Shown here one piece after another: positions 14,324-16,916 of a stretch of DNA of 16,916 nt; position 1 is the stretch's first letter; every line of letters begins with the position of its first letter. The DNA is taken from positions 1-16,916 of the forward strand of contig JAPLSR010000308.1 in NCBI GenBank assembly GCA_026398545.1. Reading direction: 5' to 3'. Source of the DNA: Candidatus Sumerlaeota bacterium. Lineage in GTDB: Bacteria; Sumerlaeota; Sumerlaeia; MWCT01. The notes beneath the pieces are model-generated. The model saw only the letters and a list, made by a program, of their open reading frames with translations. It did no database searches and was not told the DNA's origin. The translations under genes were made by a program, and so were the position numbers.

Positions 14324-15604
14324 ATGAAAAACTTAAAGTATACAATAGGAGGTCTTCTGATTATTATCCTCGGCATGGGAATGGTCTATGCCGGCGATGG
14401 GCAGATTGATATTGCAACCCTGCCATATATAATTAATCAGTCTGGCTCCTATGTAGTTGTCAAGAACCTTGACCTTTCTACAACCGGAACAGATGGCATC
14501 ACTATTAGTGTTGACAATGTTACACTTGACCTTAATGGGCACACACTAACTGGACCGGGTAAAGCCGCAGGGACGATTGGCTCGGGCATCTATGTAAGCA
14601 GTATCTATTACAACATTGCCATCCGCAATGGCACAGTTCGTGACTGGCGGGAAAGCGGTGTTTATGGTTATACTGCCCGCAATAGTCAATTTGAACACCT
14701 GCGCTGCTATAATAACGGTGCATGGGGAATTATAGCTGCAACCGGAAACCTGATTAAAGAAAATAACTGCTCCTACAACGACTGCGCTGGCATTGCTGCA
14801 GTGAATTCCTGCACTATCCTCGACAACACCTGCACTAATAACGGCTGGGACGGAATAGCTCCCGGTAATGACAGCACGGTTTCCCAGAATACCTGTTATT
14901 TTAATGTTGCCGCTGGTATCTATGCTGGAATGGGTTGCACCATTAACGACAATACCTGCAATCAGAATGATGATAGTGGTATCTATTCATCAATGTATAG
15001 CTCACTAAGAGGGAATACCTGCTGTGGTAATGTATTAGAAGGCATTGTGTCAGGGGACGGCAGTCAATTCATTGAAAATACCTGTTTCAATAATGGAGCA
15101 AATGGCATAAATGCGTATCCAGGCTCCACAGTGAGCGGGAACACTTGTTATTCCAACACGCTCAGGGGCATCCGTGCCAGCACTTTCTGCATGGTTAGCA
15201 GAAATACCTGCTATGGGAACGGCGACGACGGTATCTTTGCAGATACCAGCAGTCTGGTCAGTGGAAATACCTGTGGCTTAAATACAGGCGACGGGATAGA
15301 GGTCAACTACTCTTGCCGGGTAGTTGATAATTCTTGCAGTAATAACGGCAATAATGGGGATGGCGCTGGCATCAATGCTACCGGTTCAAGAATTAGCATT
15401 GAACATAACCTGGTCAACTTTAATGACCGGGGAATCGACAGCAATCCAGCCACATACAATTACATAGCCAGCAATCGTGCCAGCAATAATACCACCGACT
15501 ATGATATTGTTGCTGGAAACTTGTATGGACAGATTATTGATGGAACTGCCGGCGGGCTAATCCACACCCTCACCACTGACCCGTTTGCCAATTTCAGTTT
15601 CTAA
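14324..15604 (+). CDS. Secreted right-handed beta-helix protein with cysteine ladder
   Basis: This 426-residue protein has a signal peptide ending at VYA (23). An N-terminal capping module (about 24-125) contains IATLPYIINQSGSYVV, TLDLNGHTLTGPG and RNGTVRDWRESGV. It is followed by about twelve coils of a parallel beta-helix, nearly all exactly 21 residues long, starting GI and carrying N-T-C-x-x-N. Cysteines occur at 128, 149, 170, 191, 212, 233, 254, 275, 296, 317 and 338, one per coil. The fold is that of pectate-lyase-like proteins, but no catalytic residue set is recognisable, so an adhesin, sheath or ligand-binding role is as likely as an enzyme. The start ATG has AAAAAGGAGG upstream. 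It lies between the 57-residue-repeat gene and a second, homologous beta-helix gene. Confidence 0.88.
   Translation: MKNLKYTIGGLLIIILGMGMVYAGDGQIDIATLPYIINQSGSYVVVKNLDLSTTGTDGITISVDNVTLDLNGHTLTGPGKAAGTIGSGIYVSSIYYNIAIRNGTVRDWRESGVYGYTARNSQFEHLRCYNNGAWGIIAATGNLIKENNCSYNDCAGIAAVNSCTILDNTCTNNGWDGIAPGNDSTVSQNTCYFNVAAGIYAGMGCTINDNTCNQNDDSGIYSSMYSSLRGNTCCGNVLEGIVSGDGSQFIENTCFNNGANGINAYPGSTVSGNTCYSNTLRGIRASTFCMVSRNTCYGNGDDGIFADTSSLVSGNTCGLNTGDGIEVNYSCRVVDNSCSNNGNNGDGAGINATGSRISIEHNLVNFNDRGIDSNPATYNYIASNRASNNTTDYDIVAGNLYGQIIDGTAGGLIHTLTTDPFANFSF
14765..15328 (+). repeat. 63-bp coding repeats (21-residue coils)
   Basis: About nine successive units of 63 bases inside the first beta-helix gene each encode one coil, recognisable by a recurring AAT-ACC-TGC/TGT (Asn-Thr-Cys) at fixed spacing. 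The units are diverged at the DNA level but the period is kept without indels until a 12-base insertion follows the last cysteine coil. Confidence 0.7.
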
Positions 15605-15719
15605 GACGGACCTGGTGAGTTAAGCTGATTAACCCGTTCTATGTGGCTGAGCCAGTTCGAGTGATGCTCCGTCACATCCTGATGATTGGTTGCTTATTTT
15701 TGATAAGGAGATGGAAAAT
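15605..15719 (+). other. Gap between the two beta-helix genes
   Basis: This 115-base gap holds the ribosome binding site of the second gene and two short inverted repeats: GTTAA...TTAAC near 15620 and GTGA...TCAC near 15660. Neither has a T tract, and I see no convincing promoter or terminator. Read-through from the first beta-helix gene is plausible. Confidence 0.4.
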
Positions 15720-16916
15720 ATGAAGAAATTATTCATGGCAATCATTGTCATGGCTTTTCTGGGAATCGGGGTGGTCTGGGCCGGCGATGGACAGGTTGAT
15801 ATCGCCACACTGCCATATACGATTAATGTGTCTGGTTCATACATTGTTACCAGGGATATGGCATTAGCCACATCAAACACCAATGGTATAACTATCAACA
15901 CAGACAATATAACGCTGGATTTAAATGGACATGCGTTAATCGGTCAGGGGTTGTCAGGCTCGACTGGCTCTGGCATTTTTGTCAGTGGGACCCATTACAA
16001 CATTACTCTCCGCAATGGGACGGTGCGCAACTGGCGCGAGAATGGGGTTCGTGCCAGTGAATCTCGCAATAGTCAGATTGAAGCCTTGCGCTGTTATAGC
16101 AATGGTGACAATGGGATACTTGCAGGTTATAATAGTAGAATCAGCAAAAATACCTGCCAGTCAAACAGTAGCAGTGGCATTTATGCCTCGACTGGAAATA
16201 CGGTTATAGAGAATATCTGTAGTGAAAATGCCGGCGATGGTATCGTCGCAAGCTATGGTAGTATTGTCAGTGGAAATACCTGTATCTCCAATGCTGGCAG
16301 CGGCATCTATTCCCAGGAGGGTCTGACGATTACTGGAAATAATTGCTATTCTAACACCATCGCCGGGATCTGGGTGGTAAGTAATAGCACCGTTAGTGGC
16401 AATACCTGCACCTATAATAACGGTGATGGGATACAAGTTTCATCAAATTGCCGCGTTGCAGATAATACATCAAGCAATAATGGCGTTGGTGTAAGCGTGG
16501 GGGCAGGCATTCATGCAGTTGCCCAGCAGAACCAGATTACAAACAATACGTGCGTGGCGAATGATAAGGGAATAGACCTTGATGCGGCGAATAACATCGT
16601 CTCCGGGAATGTCCTGCGTGGGAATACTACTACGCCCGTGGAGGCGGCGGCGAATAACCAGCTGGACATCCTCATAAGCGAACTACCATATACTATTTCC
16701 TATTCCGGTATGTATCATCTGACTGGCGACCTCTATCTGGCAACAATAAATACAAATGGCATAACAATTAATGCAGATAATGTCACCCTTGACCTTGAGG
16801 GACATGCACTTATCGGGCCAGGGAAAGCAGTTGGAACATCTGGTTCTGGGATATTTGTGAGTGGCACTAAATATAACATTTCTATCCGTAACGGAACGGC
16901 GCGCGACTGGCGTGGC
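15720..16916 (+). CDS. Second secreted beta-helix protein, multi-module, 3' end outside window
   Basis: A frame opening at ATG 15720 runs uninterrupted to the last base (399 codons) with no stop, so the gene is truncated by the window. GATAAGGAG lies nine bases before the ATG; an in-frame ATG at 15711 abuts that site and is less likely. The signal peptide ends at VWA (21). A capping module (22-105) closely matches that of the upstream paralog (IATLPYTINVSGSYIV, TLDLNGHAL, RNGTVRNWRE). Then come 21-residue coils with ladder cysteines at 125, 146, 167, 188, 209 and 230; the next coil has Ser at 251. From about 316 a second capping module begins (ISELPYTISYSGMYHL, TLDLEGHAL, RNGTARDWRG), so the protein is at least two modules long. 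Function is unknown; likely surface or extracellular. Confidence 0.87.
   Translation, partial: MKKLFMAIIVMAFLGIGVVWAGDGQVDIATLPYTINVSGSYIVTRDMALATSNTNGITINTDNITLDLNGHALIGQGLSGSTGSGIFVSGTHYNITLRNGTVRNWRENGVRASESRNSQIEALRCYSNGDNGILAGYNSRISKNTCQSNSSSGIYASTGNTVIENICSENAGDGIVASYGSIVSGNTCISNAGSGIYSQEGLTITGNNCYSNTIAGIWVVSNSTVSGNTCTYNNGDGIQVSSNCRVADNTSSNNGVGVSVGAGIHAVAQQNQITNNTCVANDKGIDLDAANNIVSGNVLRGNTTTPVEAAANNQLDILISELPYTISYSGMYHLTGDLYLATINTNGITINADNVTLDLEGHALIGPGKAVGTSGSGIFVSGTKYNISIRNGTARDWRG

Noticed and set aside
15979..16436. Short open frames on both strands inside the second beta-helix gene
   Set aside because: They arise from the repetitive 63-base coding units and are Thr/Ile/Ala-rich with no start signal. 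The continuous frame from 15720 explains the whole region.
14765..16450. Regular short repeats that might suggest a CRISPR array
   Set aside because: The period is 63 bases, matching 21-residue coils in an open frame; units are diverged along their whole length rather than identical repeats separated by unique spacers.

Overview
The window looks like a chromosomal segment of an uncultured Gram-negative bacterium. Most genes have strong AGGAGG-type ribosome binding sites, and several encode exported proteins with signal peptides. The mix of a TMTC-like membrane glycosyltransferase with TPRs, an NHL propeller, a VIT/VWA protein and secreted beta-helix proteins is typical of environmental lineages such as Omnitrophota, Sumerlaeota, Planctomycetes relatives or Deltaproteobacteria. 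No marker gene here settles the phylum, so this placement is a low-confidence inference.

Layout. (1) 3-383 (+): the C-terminal end of an RtcB-type RNA ligase, cut by the window edge. (2) 510-5662 (-): a tight seven-gene arsenic operon read arsR, ArsP-type permease, small CXXC thioredoxin, exported SurA-like/thioredoxin fusion, ACR3 arsenite pump, ArsF-like CXXC protein, ArsG-like CcdA-type membrane protein. A perfect 18-bp palindrome (5696-5713) upstream of arsR is the likely operator. No arsenate reductase or arsenite methylase is present. (3) 5797-7116 (+): a LysE-family exporter followed by a diverged guanylate-kinase-like protein, divergent from the ars operon and sharing its control region. 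(4) 7180-10930 (-): queE, a six-bladed NHL propeller protein and a TMTC-like glycosyltransferase with TPRs, closely packed. (5) 11072-13252 (+): an exported VIT/VWA protein, followed by a hairpin terminator. (6) 13461 to the window end (+): a secreted-protein locus with a protein made of four ~57-residue repeats and two tandem paralogous beta-helix proteins. The second beta-helix gene runs off the window and has no stop codon in it.

How the parts fit. The ars operon carries two membrane exporters (ACR3 for As(III), ArsP for trivalent organoarsenicals) plus four proteins with cysteine pairs suited to thiol-disulfide chemistry: two in the membrane or facing outward (ArsG, ArsF), one exported (SurA-Trx) and one cytosolic (small Trx). 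I infer that these could form an electron relay across the inner membrane.

The most striking structural signal is in the first complete beta-helix protein: eleven cysteines spaced exactly 21 residues apart, one per coil, predicting a continuous cysteine ladder. The second paralog has the same ladder over six coils and a duplicated N-terminal module. No tRNA, rRNA, CRISPR array, transposase or integrase was seen. No gene-free stretch exceeds 300 bases.
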